DNA from: Chromatiales bacterium
GTDB lineage: Bacteria > Pseudomonadota > Gammaproteobacteria > SZUA-140
NCBI GenBank assembly: GCA_031285245.1
Contig: JAITWN010000073.1
Span: forward strand, 1 to 13,900
Reading direction: 5' to 3'
Length of the DNA stretch: 13,900 bases
In this document: one piece after another, positions 1 through 7,117 of the stretch
Layout of the letters: the number at the start of each line of letters is the position of its first letter
How positions within the stretch are numbered: the stretch's first letter is position 1
Notes under the pieces: generated by a model
Told to the model about the DNA's origin: nothing
The model's input: only the letters and a program-made list of their open reading frames with translations
The model's database searches: none
Translations under genes and position numbers: made by a program

Positions 1-1
1 A

Positions 2-985
2 TATCGCGCGGCGAATGGCGATGTGTATTATCGCGTTAGCCGTTTCACTGGTTATGGCGCGCTGTCGGGCAAGAGGCTCGATGAGCTGCGCGCCGGTGAA
101 CGCGTGGAGCCGAATTCAGCGAAAGAAGATCCGCTCGATTTCGTGCTGTGGAAATCAGCAAAACCCGGTGAGCCGCAGTGGGATTCGCCCTGGGGACCGG
201 GGCGGCCAGGCTGGCATATCGAGTGTTCGGCGATGTCGACGAACTGTCTTGGCGATCATTTTGATATCCATGGCGGAGGCATGGATCTGATGTTCCCGCA
301 TCATGAAAATGAAATCGCGCAGAGTGAAGCTGCAACCGGCCATACCTTCGTGAATGTGTGGGTGCATAACGGCTTCGTGCAGATCGACGAGCAGAAGATG
401 TCGAAGTCGCTTGGCAATTTCTTCACTGTGCGCGAAGTACTGCAACGTTATGCCCCAGAAGCGATGCGCTTCTTCATTCTCTCCAGCCACTATCGCAGTC
501 CGCTCAATTATTCCGAGGCACATCTCGATCAGGCACAGGCTGCGCTCGCGCGGTTTTATCTCACGCTGCGTGGACTCGATGCGAATGCAGAAGAGGGTGA
601 TGCTTGCGCCGCTTATCGCGCGCGCTTTGCGGCGGCGATGGATGATGATTTCAATACGCCGGTTGCTGTCGCGGTGTTGTTTGAGCTTGCCGGCGAGATC
701 AATCGCGCGCGTGATGCGGGTGACGCTGCGCAGGCTAATCGACTCGGCGCTGGTTTGCGCGCGCTCGGTGGCGTGCTTGGTTTGCTGCAACAAGATCCGC
801 AGGCGCATCTACGCGGGCAGAGCGATGACGTTGATGTCGTCTGGATTGAAGACCTTATTGCGCGCCGTGTGGAAGCGCGGCGTAATCGTGACTGGGCAGA
901 GTCTGATCGCATCCGCGATGAGCTCGATGCTAAGGGGATTCTGTTGGAGGATGGGGCGAAGGGGACTAGCTGGCGGAAGAAGTAG
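2..985 (+). CDS. cysS: Cysteinyl-tRNA synthetase, 3' part (5' end outside window)
   Basis: Class I aminoacyl-tRNA synthetase that charges tRNA-Cys with cysteine in the cytoplasm. The open frame runs in from the left edge and gives 327 residues, against roughly 460 for the full enzyme, so the N-terminal HIGH-motif region is missing. Visible landmarks are the GRPGWHIECSAM segment with a zinc-ligand Cys, GGGMDLMFPHHENEIAQSE with the zinc His and Glu ligands, and the EQKMSKSLGNFF adenylate-activating loop. The helical anticodon-binding tail ends in the family-typical DRIRDELDAKGILLEDG. The frame is open from base 2; a GTG at 23 lies inside conserved protein and is not the start. The gene is convergent with folD across a repeat-rich gap. 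Identity is certain; only the missing 5' end limits the entry. Confidence 0.97.
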   Translation, partial: YRAANGDVYYRVSRFTGYGALSGKRLDELRAGERVEPNSAKEDPLDFVLWKSAKPGEPQWDSPWGPGRPGWHIECSAMSTNCLGDHFDIHGGGMDLMFPHHENEIAQSEAATGHTFVNVWVHNGFVQIDEQKMSKSLGNFFTVREVLQRYAPEAMRFFILSSHYRSPLNYSEAHLDQAQAALARFYLTLRGLDANAEEGDACAAYRARFAAAMDDDFNTPVAVAVLFELAGEINRARDAGDAAQANRLGAGLRALGGVLGLLQQDPQAHLRGQSDDVDVVWIEDLIARRVEARRNRDWAESDRIRDELDAKGILLEDGAKGTSWRKK

Positions 986-1069
986 GTTCGCTTCGTTCTA
1001 CGTCCCGCAATAACGCCACCGCCTTCAGGGAGTGGTGATGCGGTTGGGAAAGGATTTAGCGGGCTTGCG

Positions 1070-1154
1070 GAGGCGGGAACGCCCCTGCTGTTCAGGGCAC
1101 GCTTTCGCCATCCATGGCCGCGACGGTCCTGAACAGCAGGGGCGCTCCCGCCTC
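1070..1154. repeat. Long palindrome with 27-base arms (REP-like)
   Basis: The left arm at 1070-1096 begins GAGGCGGGAACGCCCC and the right arm at 1128-1154 is its reverse complement with a single mismatch. The loop of 31 bases contains CCATCCATGG, itself a palindrome of a kind I associate with xanthomonad intergenic repeats. As RNA it would form a very stable stem 84 bases after the cysS stop. There is no T-run after it, so it is more likely a REP-type element or transcript-end stabiliser than a textbook intrinsic terminator. Confidence 0.8.
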
Positions 1155-1203
1155 AATCACTGCGCTTTGACGTTGGGCTTCGCGTTGCTCAGCACCAATC
1201 TGT

Positions 1204-1335
1204 GTTAAGGAGTGCCTGAAAAAATCCTGATTTTTTCGTCATTGCGATGGGCGTTAACCCCGTGGCAATCCAAACCGCTACGTGGATTGCTTCGGCTCGC
1301 CTCGCAATGACGGAGGCTTTCAGCGGCTCCCTAAC
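1204..1335. repeat. MITE-like hairpin repeat, copy 1
   Basis: The ends are imperfect terminal inverted repeats: GTTAAGGAGTGCCTGAAA at 1204-1221, and at 1318-1335 the reverse complement of GTTAGGGAGCCGCTGAAA (14 of 18 positions match). Inside is an 11-base perfect inverted pair, CGTCATTGCGA at 1237-1247 and TCGCAATGACG at 1302-1312, and an inner pair CAATCCA/TGGATTG at 1267-1273 and 1283-1289. A second copy sits at 10489-10592 with the same left end, T/A-rich spacer and CGTCATTGCGA stem. No coding capacity. The CGTCATTGCGA stem resembles a hairpin repeat widespread in bacterial genomes. Confidence 0.75.
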
Positions 1336-1379
1336 AACAAACGCCGGCATAGAGGTCCGCAAAATCCAACACCTGTGCA

Positions 1380-1403
1380 GGAACGAAGCCGAATGCTTCT
1401 TCC
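1380..1403. repeat. Small bulged hairpin
   Basis: GGAA-c-GAAGC pairs with GCTTC-TTCC around a CGAAT loop, giving nine pairs and one bulged C. It lies in the cysS/folD gap with no T-run following. Its function is unknown and a stem of this size can occur by chance. Confidence 0.3.
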
Positions 1404-1632
1404 ATCTTTGGACGCACCACCATGCTCCGCACCGAATGCAGCTACGACCTGCAAAGTGGTGGTAGCACGCATAGGCTGGGTTGAGTGCAACGAAGCCCAA
1501 CGTTGAGTGTGTGTAGAGTTGCGTGCCTGTTTGGATACGTCACCGTCGTGAATGGCAAAGGATTGTATGGCGGACGCGAGTGACGATCGGGATATCGGAT
1601 CGTTGATGATGTTCCAACCTGCGCCAACTCAA

Positions 1633-2484
1633 CTACTCGTGATACCCCAGTGCCTGCAAGGTGTTCTGCAGCAGCGTCGCCACAGTCATCGGGCCGACGC
1701 CACCGGGGACAGGCGTGATCCAGGCGGCGCGCTCGGCGGCGGTTTCGTATTCGATATCACCAGTGAGGCGGCCGTCGGCGGTGCGGTTCATGCCGACGTC
1801 GATGACGATGGCGCCGGGGCGGATCCATTCTCCTTTCACCAAGCCGGGCTTGCCGACGGCGACCACGAGGATTTCAGCGCGCGCTACCTGCGTGGCTAAG
1901 TCGCGCGTGAAGCGGTGGCAGGTGGTGACGGTTGCGCCGGCGAGCAGCAGTTCGAGCGCCATCGGGCGGCCGACGATGTTGGAGGCGCCGACGACGACCG
2001 CTTCCTTGCCGTAGAGATCAACGCCGGTGTGGGCGATGAGCGTCATCACGCCACGCGGTGTGCACGGCCGCAGCAGCGGCAGACGCACGGCGAGTCGCCC
2101 GATGTTGTAGGGGTGAAAGCCATCCACGTCCTTGTCGGGGCGAATGCGCTCGATCACTGTTTCTGAATCGATGTGAGCGGGCAGCGGGAGCTGTACCAGA
2201 ATGCCGTCGATGGTTTCATCGGCGTTCAGTTCGTCGATCAGCGCAATCAATTCCTGCTGGCTGACGGTGTCTGGCAGATCGTGCGCACGGGACAGGATGC
2301 CGGTGTCTTCGCAGGCTTTGCGTTTGTTGGCGACATAGACTTCGGAAGCGGGGTTTTTGCCGATCAGGACGACGGCGAGTCCGGGCGGGCGGGCGCCTTT
2401 GGCACGGCGCTGCGCGATGCGCTCGCGGATCTCTGCGCGCAGTGCGGTAGCGATGGCTTTACCGTCAAGGATGGTGGCGCTCAC
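1633..2484 (-). CDS. folD: Bifunctional methylenetetrahydrofolate dehydrogenase / methenyltetrahydrofolate cyclohydrolase
   Basis: FolD interconverts 5,10-methylene-, 5,10-methenyl- and 10-formyl-tetrahydrofolate with NADP in the cytoplasm, feeding purine, formyl-Met-tRNA and methyl-group synthesis. With the GTG start at 2484 the protein has 283 residues, the usual length. DGK at 7-9 and the catalytic Lys54 in YVANKRKACE then fall at exactly the E. coli numbers, which is the reason for choosing this start over the GTG at 2565, which adds 27 unrelated residues. Also visible are ILVQLPLP, DKDVDGFHPYN, the dinucleotide site VVVGASNIVGRPM and the C-terminal PGGVGPMTVATLLQNT. There is no clear Shine-Dalgarno sequence, and a GCACCG/CGGTGC hairpin (2489-2502) lies five bases upstream of the start. 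The gene is divergent from leuC and convergent with cysS. Confidence 0.96.
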   Translation of the reverse strand: MSATILDGKAIATALRAEIRERIAQRRAKGARPPGLAVVLIGKNPASEVYVANKRKACEDTGILSRAHDLPDTVSQQELIALIDELNADETIDGILVQLPLPAHIDSETVIERIRPDKDVDGFHPYNIGRLAVRLPLLRPCTPRGVMTLIAHTGVDLYGKEAVVVGASNIVGRPMALELLLAGATVTTCHRFTRDLATQVARAEILVVAVGKPGLVKGEWIRPGAIVIDVGMNRTADGRLTGDIEYETAAERAAWITPVPGGVGPMTVATLLQNTLQALGYHE

Positions 2485-2488
2485 GCGA

Positions 2489-2502
2489 GCACCGCTCGGT
2501 GC
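2489..2502 (-). repeat. Perfect 6-bp hairpin next to the folD start codon
   Basis: In the folD mRNA, GCACCG and CGGTGC pair around a two-base AG loop, immediately before TCGC and the GTG start. It covers the region where a ribosome-binding site would lie. A role in translation initiation is conjecture. Confidence 0.35.
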
Positions 2503-2568
2503 GCGGATGCGCGTTTCGTCGTGATGGATTGCATATCTGTACTGCGCTCCCCGCTGAAGGAGCACAGG

Positions 2569-2577
2569 ATCATAGCA
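2569..2577 (-). promoter_or_regulatory. Possible extended -10 promoter of folD
   Basis: Read on the minus strand, TGCTATGAT matches an extended -10 element (TGn-TATGAT). No good -35 hexamer is seen at 16-18 bases. The implied leader to the GTG at 2484 is about 78 bases. A nearly identical CTATGCTATSAT box lies upstream of glgB. Confidence is low. Confidence 0.3.
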
Positions 2578-2729
2578 TAGGGGGCTGGATCAGAGCGTCG
2601 CTGATGTACGGTGCGCGCTGATACGCTAAGATAACGCTTTCCGCCCGCTCCTGAGTTTTCGGTCCTGTTTCAATTCCGGTTCGGCTCCCAGTGCGGTTCT
2701 TAGGTTAGGTTCCAGGTTTTTTTAGCGCG

Positions 2730-4142
2730 ATGGCCAAGACACTTTACGATAAATTGTGGGATGCCCACGTAGTGCGGCAGAACGAAGACGGTACTTGTCT
2801 GCTCTATATCGATCGCCACCTGGTGCATGAGGTGACTTCCCCCCAGGCATTTGAGGGTCTGCGACTGGCGTCGCGCCCGATCTGGCGCAAGGATTCGATC
2901 CTTGCGGTGCCTGACCATAACGTCCCGACCACCGACCGCGCGCGCGGCATCACCGATCCGGTGGCACGCGAGCAGATCGAGACACTCGATGAAAACTGCC
3001 GCACTTTTGGCCTCACCGAGTTTCGTATGGGCGATCCGCGTCAGGGCATCGTGCATGTGATCGGCCCGGAATCCGGCGCGACGCTGCCTGGCATGACGGT
3101 GGTGTGCGGTGACTCTCATACTTCCACGCATGGCGCTTTCGGCGCGCTGGCGTTTGGCATCGGCACCTCTGAAGTCGAGCATGTGCTTGCCACGCAGTGT
3201 CTGGTGCAGAAGAAGTCGCGCAACATGCGCGTGCAAGTCAATGGCAAGCTCGCACCCGGCGTCACGGCGAAGGATCTTGCGCTTGCCATCATCGGCCGCA
3301 TCGGTACCGCTGGCGGCACTGGCTATGCGCTCGAATACGCGGGCGAAGCCATCGCGGCTTTGTCGATGGAAGGGCGTATGACGCTGTGCAATATGGCGAT
3401 CGAAGCGGGTGCGCGTGCTGGCATGGTGGCGGTGGATGACACCACCATCGAATATTTGCGCGGCCGTCCCTACGCGCCGCAGGGCGAGCTGTGGGGAAAA
3501 GCGGTGCGCGCTTGGCGCGATCTGCACAGTGACGATGGCGCGCATTTCGATGCCGTGATCGAGCTCGATGCTGCGGATGTGCGTCCGCAGGTCACTTGGG
3601 GTACATCGCCAGAGATGGTGGCGCCGATCGATGGTCGTGTGCCGCGGCTTGAAGAAGTTGCAGATCCAGTCAAACGTCGTGGCCTCGAGCATGCACTCGA
3701 ATACATGGGTATTGCGCCTGGCACGCCAATCAGCGATATCCGTATCGACAAAGTGTTCATCGGTTCATGCACTAACTCGCGCATCGAAGATCTGCGCGCG
3801 GCCGCTGAGGTTGTGGCCGGTCGCCATGTTGCTGCGAACGTCACGCTGGCGTTGGTGGTGCCGGGGTCGGGGCTGGTCAAGCGTCAGGCTGAAGCCGAAG
3901 GGCTCGATCGCGTCTTCACCGCCGCTGGTTTCGAGTGGCGTGAACCGGGCTGCTCGATGTGCTTGGCGATGAATGCAGATCGGCTGGAGCCCGGTGAACG
4001 CTGTGCTTCCACGTCCAACCGCAATTTCGAAGGTCGCCAGGGGCCGGGCGGGCGCACGCATCTGGTTAGCCCGGCGATGGCTGCCGCTGCTGCGGTGGCA
4101 GGCCACTTTGTCGACGTGTGTAAAGTGGCGGGAGGTGCATGA
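2730..4142 (+). CDS. leuC: 3-isopropylmalate dehydratase, large subunit
   Basis: LeuC is the [4Fe-4S] aconitase-family subunit that, with LeuD, isomerises 2-isopropylmalate to 3-isopropylmalate in leucine biosynthesis. The protein has 470 residues, the normal size, starting MAKTLYDKLWDAHVV. Iron-sulphur ligands are Cys347 in GSCTNSR and Cys408 and Cys411 in GCSMC. DRHLVHEVTSPQAFEGL, VCGDSHTSTHGAFGALAFGIG and the C-terminal TSNRNFEGRQGPGGRTHLVSP block are intact. The ATG has only a weak AGG upstream, preceded by a T-rich stretch (2717-2723) and several GGTT repeats. The stop overlaps the leuD start as TGATG, so the two subunits are probably translationally coupled. leuA is not in the window. 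Confidence 0.97.
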   Translation: MAKTLYDKLWDAHVVRQNEDGTCLLYIDRHLVHEVTSPQAFEGLRLASRPIWRKDSILAVPDHNVPTTDRARGITDPVAREQIETLDENCRTFGLTEFRMGDPRQGIVHVIGPESGATLPGMTVVCGDSHTSTHGAFGALAFGIGTSEVEHVLATQCLVQKKSRNMRVQVNGKLAPGVTAKDLALAIIGRIGTAGGTGYALEYAGEAIAALSMEGRMTLCNMAIEAGARAGMVAVDDTTIEYLRGRPYAPQGELWGKAVRAWRDLHSDDGAHFDAVIELDAADVRPQVTWGTSPEMVAPIDGRVPRLEEVADPVKRRGLEHALEYMGIAPGTPISDIRIDKVFIGSCTNSRIEDLRAAAEVVAGRHVAANVTLALVVPGSGLVKRQAEAEGLDRVFTAAGFEWREPGCSMCLAMNADRLEPGERCASTSNRNFEGRQGPGGRTHLVSPAMAAAAAVAGHFVDVCKVAGGA

Positions 4143-4783
4143 TGGAAAAGCTTGAACGCATCGAAGGCGTGGTGGTTCCTTTGGATCGCGCCAATGTCGA
4201 TACCGACGCCATCATTCCCAAGCAGTTTCTGAAGTCGATCAAGCGCAGTGGCTTCGGCCCCAATCTGTTCGACGAATGGCGTTATCTCGATCATGGCGAA
4301 CCGGGCATGGATCCGGCGACGCGCAAGCCAAATGCGGAGTTCATCCTCAATCAGCCGCGTTATCGCGGTGCGGCGATATTGCTTGCGCGCGACAATTTCG
4401 GTTGCGGTTCGTCGCGCGAGCACGCGGTGTGGGCGCTTGCCGATTACGGCATCCGCGTGGTGATCGCGCCGAGCTTTGCCGATATCTTCTACAACAATTG
4501 CTTCAAAAACGGTGTGCTGCCGCTGGCGCTGCCAGCTGATGACATCGACCGATTGTTTACCGCAGTGGCCACAACGCCTGGCTACAAGCTTGATGTCGAT
4601 CTACGCGCAGAGTCTGTGCGCGGTCCGAATGGCTTCGAACGCAGCTTCGATATCGAACAGTTCCGCCGCGATCGCATGCTGGAAGGTTTGGACGAGATCG
4701 GCGTGACTCTGAAGCAGCGCGCGGACATCCTTGCCTACGAGGCGCGCTTGCGCGCCGATGCTCCCTGGTTAATTCATTCCTGA
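4142..4783 (+). CDS. leuD: 3-isopropylmalate dehydratase, small subunit
   Basis: LeuD supplies the swivelling domain of isopropylmalate isomerase and completes the active site with LeuC. Two adjacent ATG codons (4139 and 4142) are possible. GGAGGT at 4131-4136 stands two bases from the first and five from the second, so the second is chosen; it gives 213 residues and a TGATG overlap with leuC. Family blocks are VVVPLDRANVDTDAIIPKQF near the N-terminus, ILLARDNFGCGSSREHAVWA with the substrate-binding Ser-Ser-Arg motif, and VVIAPSFADIFYNNCFKNG. The length is slightly above the E. coli protein (about 200), mostly through a longer loop after EWRYLDHG. Confidence 0.97.
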   Translation: MEKLERIEGVVVPLDRANVDTDAIIPKQFLKSIKRSGFGPNLFDEWRYLDHGEPGMDPATRKPNAEFILNQPRYRGAAILLARDNFGCGSSREHAVWALADYGIRVVIAPSFADIFYNNCFKNGVLPLALPADDIDRLFTAVATTPGYKLDVDLRAESVRGPNGFERSFDIEQFRRDRMLEGLDEIGVTLKQRADILAYEARLRADAPWLIHS

Positions 4784-4793
4784 AGGTCGTTCC

Positions 4794-5876
4794 ATGACTG
4801 CGAAGATACTTGTCCTCGCCGGTGACGGCATCGGTCCGGAAATCGTGTCCGCCACTTTGATGGTGCTCGATCGTTTGGTGCGCGATTTTGGCTTTGCTGC
4901 AGAGATCGAGCATGCCCCGGTCGGCGGCGCGGCGGTAGATGTGAGCGGGCGTCCGCTGCCGGATGAAACGCTGCGTCTGGCGCATGCTGCTGATGCTGTG
5001 CTGCTCGGTGCGGTGGGCGGACCGAAGTGGGATGCGCTCGCTCCGGAACTGCGTCCTGAGAAAGGTTTGCTCGGTTTGCGCGCTGGTCTTGATCTGTTCG
5101 CCAATCTGCGTCCGGCGCTGCTCTATCCGCAGCTCGCCGCGGCATCGACGTTGCGCGCTGAAGTCGTTGCGGATCTCGATCTCATGATCGTGCGCGAGCT
5201 GACGGGCGATATTTATTTTGGTCAGCCGCGCGGTGTGCGTGTGCTGGATAACGGCGAGCGCCAGGGCTACAACACCATGGTTTATAGCGAGTCGGAGATC
5301 CTGCGCATCGGTCGCGTTGCCTTTGAAACCGCGCGTCGCCGGCAGAGCCGCGTATGTTCAGTGGATAAAGCCAATGTGCTCGAAGCAACGCGCTTGTGGC
5401 GCGAGGTGATGACTGCGCTTCAGCAGAGCGAGTATCCGGACATCGAGCTCAGTCATATGTATGTCGATAACGCTGCCATGCAATTGGTGCGCGCACCCAA
5501 GCAGTTCGATGTCATGGTGACCTCGAATATGTTTGGCGACATTCTGTCTGATTGCGCTGCGATGCTCACCGGTTCTATCGGCATGTTGCCTTCGGCTTCA
5601 CTCAACGCGAAAGGGCGCGGCATGTACGAACCGATTCATGGTTCAGCGCCTGATATCGCCGGGCGCGGCATCGCCAATCCGCTCGGTACGATTTTGTCGC
5701 TGGCGATGATGATGCGTCACAGTCTGGGGCGGCCTGATCTTGCCGGCGGCGTCGAAGCTGCGGTGCGTAAGGTACTCGATCAGGGTTTGCGTACAGCAGA
5801 TATCCATACTGCAGGCACGCAGCGCGTGGGCACGGCCGAGATGGGTGCTGCGGTCGCAGCAGCAGTGACCATATAA
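4794..5876 (+). CDS. leuB: 3-isopropylmalate dehydrogenase
   Basis: LeuB oxidises and decarboxylates 3-isopropylmalate with NAD to 2-ketoisocaproate, the direct precursor of leucine. It has 360 residues, as usual. A GAAGG site (4782-4786) lies seven bases before the ATG and overlaps the leuD stop. Tyr141 in DIYFGQPRG and Lys192 in SVDKANVLE correspond to the catalytic Tyr145/Lys195 pair of the E. coli enzyme. The magnesium-binding aspartates lie in MYVDNAAMQ and MFGDILSD. The NAD-binding end is GSAPDIAGRGIANP. It follows leuD after ten bases, completing a leuCDB operon. Confidence 0.97.
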   Translation: MTAKILVLAGDGIGPEIVSATLMVLDRLVRDFGFAAEIEHAPVGGAAVDVSGRPLPDETLRLAHAADAVLLGAVGGPKWDALAPELRPEKGLLGLRAGLDLFANLRPALLYPQLAAASTLRAEVVADLDLMIVRELTGDIYFGQPRGVRVLDNGERQGYNTMVYSESEILRIGRVAFETARRRQSRVCSVDKANVLEATRLWREVMTALQQSEYPDIELSHMYVDNAAMQLVRAPKQFDVMVTSNMFGDILSDCAAMLTGSIGMLPSASLNAKGRGMYEPIHGSAPDIAGRGIANPLGTILSLAMMMRHSLGRPDLAGGVEAAVRKVLDQGLRTADIHTAGTQRVGTAEMGAAVAAAVTI

Positions 5877-5890
5877 AACACACAAACGCT

Positions 5891-5916
5891 ATCTCATGGC
5901 ATGTTGTTCATGAGAT
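5891..5916 (+). repeat. Hairpin in the leuB-asd gap
   Basis: ATCTCATG (5891-5898) and CATGAGAT (5909-5916) form a perfect eight-base stem with a ten-base loop, 14 bases after the leuB stop and 30 bases before asd. No T-run follows, so it is not a canonical terminator. It could limit read-through from leuCDB into asd or protect the upstream transcript end (inference). Confidence 0.5.
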
Positions 5917-5946
5917 GGTCGATAGGGCGGGGAGGCGAAGGAAACA

Positions 5947-6969
5947 ATGAGCAGGCAGGTGAAAGTAGCAGTGGTGGGTGCCACCGGCGCGGTGGGTGAA
6001 ACCATGATCTCGGTGCTGGAGCAGCGCAATTTTCCGGTGGGAGAGTTGTTTCCGCTCGCCAGCAGCCGGTCTGCGGGTACGCGCGTCACGTTTCGTGGCA
6101 AGCAGGTTCTGGTCAAGGATCTAGATACTTTCGATTTCACCGGCGTTGATATCGCGCTCTTTTCCGCAGGTGCATCGGTATCGCGCGAGCACGCGCCACG
6201 TGCTGGCGCGGCGGGCTGCGTGGTGATCGATAACACTTCAGAATTTCGCTATGACGATGACATCCCGCTGGTCGTGCCCGAAGTCAATCCGCACGCCATC
6301 GCTGCCTATCGTGGCCGCAATATCATTGCCAATCCGAATTGCTCCACCATCCAGATGATGGTTGCGCTCAAGCCGATCTATGACGCTGTTGGCATCGAGC
6401 GCATCAACGTCTGCACTTATCAGGCGGTGTCTGGCACCGGGCGTGAAGCGATCGAGGAGCTTGCTGCTCAGACCGCGGCGCTTTTGAATGCCAAACCGAT
6501 CGAGCCTGAAGTCTATCCGAAGCAGATCGCCTTCAATGTTCTCCCGCACATCGATGTCTTCCAGGACAACGGCTACACCAAAGAAGAGATGAAGATGGTG
6601 TGGGAGACTAAAAAAATTCTGGAAGATGACGCTATCCTCGTGAATCCGACAGCGGTGCGCGTCGCCGTCTTTTTTGGCCATTCCGAGGCTGTGCACATCG
6701 AGACCCGCGACAAAATTACGGCGGAGCAGGCGCGCAAGCTGCTGGAAAAAGCACCCGGCGTGGTGGTGATGGATGAGCGCAAGGCCGGCGGATATCCAAC
6801 GCCGGTCACAGAAGCCGCAGGGAATGATCCAGTTTTTGTCGGACGGATCCGAGAAGATATCTCGCATCCACGCGGCCTTGATATGTGGGTGGTTGCAGAC
6901 AACGTGCGCAAGGGAGCTGCGCTCAATAGCGTGCAGATAGCGGAAATTCTGCTGCGCGATTACCTCTAG
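5947..6969 (+). CDS. asd: Aspartate-semialdehyde dehydrogenase
   Basis: Asd reduces beta-aspartyl phosphate to aspartate semialdehyde with NADPH, the branch point to lysine/diaminopimelate, methionine and threonine. The 340-residue protein opens with the nucleotide-binding loop VAVVGATGAVGETM. The catalytic nucleophile is Cys132 in NPNCSTIQM, and the acid/base His245 lies in FGHSEAVHIET (assigned by analogy with E. coli Cys135/His274). SGTGREAIEEL and the C-terminal DNVRKGAALNSVQIAE are typical. The GATGAVGE and NPNCSTIQ sequences place it in the shorter Asd type also found in Pseudomonas. AAGGA at 5938-5942 serves as the ribosome-binding site. It lies 70 bases after leuB, as in other gammaproteobacteria, and may be partly cotranscribed. 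Confidence 0.97.
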   Translation: MSRQVKVAVVGATGAVGETMISVLEQRNFPVGELFPLASSRSAGTRVTFRGKQVLVKDLDTFDFTGVDIALFSAGASVSREHAPRAGAAGCVVIDNTSEFRYDDDIPLVVPEVNPHAIAAYRGRNIIANPNCSTIQMMVALKPIYDAVGIERINVCTYQAVSGTGREAIEELAAQTAALLNAKPIEPEVYPKQIAFNVLPHIDVFQDNGYTKEEMKMVWETKKILEDDAILVNPTAVRVAVFFGHSEAVHIETRDKITAEQARKLLEKAPGVVVMDERKAGGYPTPVTEAAGNDPVFVGRIREDISHPRGLDMWVVADNVRKGAALNSVQIAEILLRDYL

Positions 6970-7047
6970 GGAACTACGGCAAGGGCCTGCCTCGCAGGAT
7001 GTCGCGGTCGAAAGTGTTCCCGATATTGATCATGGAGTTGGTCGAAG

Positions 7048-7064
7048 TTGGCAAGGGATTTGCA
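7048..7064 (+). promoter_or_regulatory. Sigma-54 (-24/-12) promoter of fimV
   Basis: TTGGCAAGGGATTTGCA matches the RpoN consensus TTGGCACG-N4-TTGCA with one change in the conserved positions. The invariant GG (7050-7051) and GC (7062-7063) are separated by exactly ten bases. The predicted transcript start is near 7075, leaving a leader of about 43 bases to the fimV start. No enhancer site for an activator was recognised in the 80 bases upstream. Type IV pilus genes such as pilA are classically RpoN-dependent, which makes the location meaningful. Confidence 0.65.
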
Positions 7065-7117
7065 TTTTCGGGCTGCAAAGCCAGTGGGCATGGTGTAACG
7101 AATTGGGGGATCAGATT

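Larger units (their letters stand above)
1170..1503. repeat. Inverted pair of a GTTGGGCTTCG-type short repeat
   Basis: ACGTTGGGCTTCG at 1170-1182 recurs as its exact reverse complement CGAAGCCCAACGT at 1491-1503. Weaker similarity continues inward from both copies (GCGTTGCTCAGCACC against TTGCACTCAACCCAGC read from the right). The pair brackets the MITE-like element at 1204-1335. This looks like two copies of a dispersed short repeat in opposite orientation; similar GGGTTGAGxGCAxCGAA sequences are common in proteobacterial intergenic DNA (recall, not checked). Confidence 0.55.
986..1632. other. Repeat-rich intergenic region without a credible gene
   Basis: This 647-base gap lies between the convergent cysS and folD genes. 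It holds a long palindrome (1070-1154), a MITE-like element (1204-1335), a small bulged hairpin (1380-1403) and an inverted pair of a GTTGGGCTTCG-type repeat (1170-1182 and 1491-1503). Open frames exist in it, for example 1189-1500 on the minus strand, but they run through the inverted repeats and give arginine-, tryptophan- and cysteine-rich protein unlike any family I know. The stretch 1504-1632 shows nothing recognisable. Convergent flanks mean no promoter is required here; the hairpins may serve as transcription terminators for both neighbours (inference). Confidence 0.7.

Noticed and set aside
155..808. A 217-codon minus-strand open frame opposite cysS
   Set aside because: It is the antisense shadow of conserved cysteinyl-tRNA synthetase codons, with shadow-like composition.
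1204..1335. Remnant of an insertion sequence
   Set aside because: No transposase frame or fragment is visible inside; it fits a short non-autonomous hairpin repeat better.
1189..1500. A 103-codon minus-strand open frame in the cysS-folD gap
   Set aside because: It is built from the repeat sequences there, with inverted-repeat-derived protein rich in Trp, Cys and Arg and no ribosome-binding site. Such frames arise from this kind of repeat.
2485..2565. N-terminal extension of folD from the GTG at 2565
   Set aside because: The 27 extra residues resemble no FolD, and the shorter start restores E. coli residue numbering exactly.
2700..3692. A 330-codon minus-strand open frame opposite leuC
   Set aside because: It lies entirely antisense to a clear leuC, has Arg/His-rich composition typical of the antisense of GC-rich genes, and matches no family I know.
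7103..7117. fimV start at the TTG at 7103
   Set aside because: The GGGGGA ribosome-binding site overlaps that codon and is correctly spaced for the TTG at 7118.
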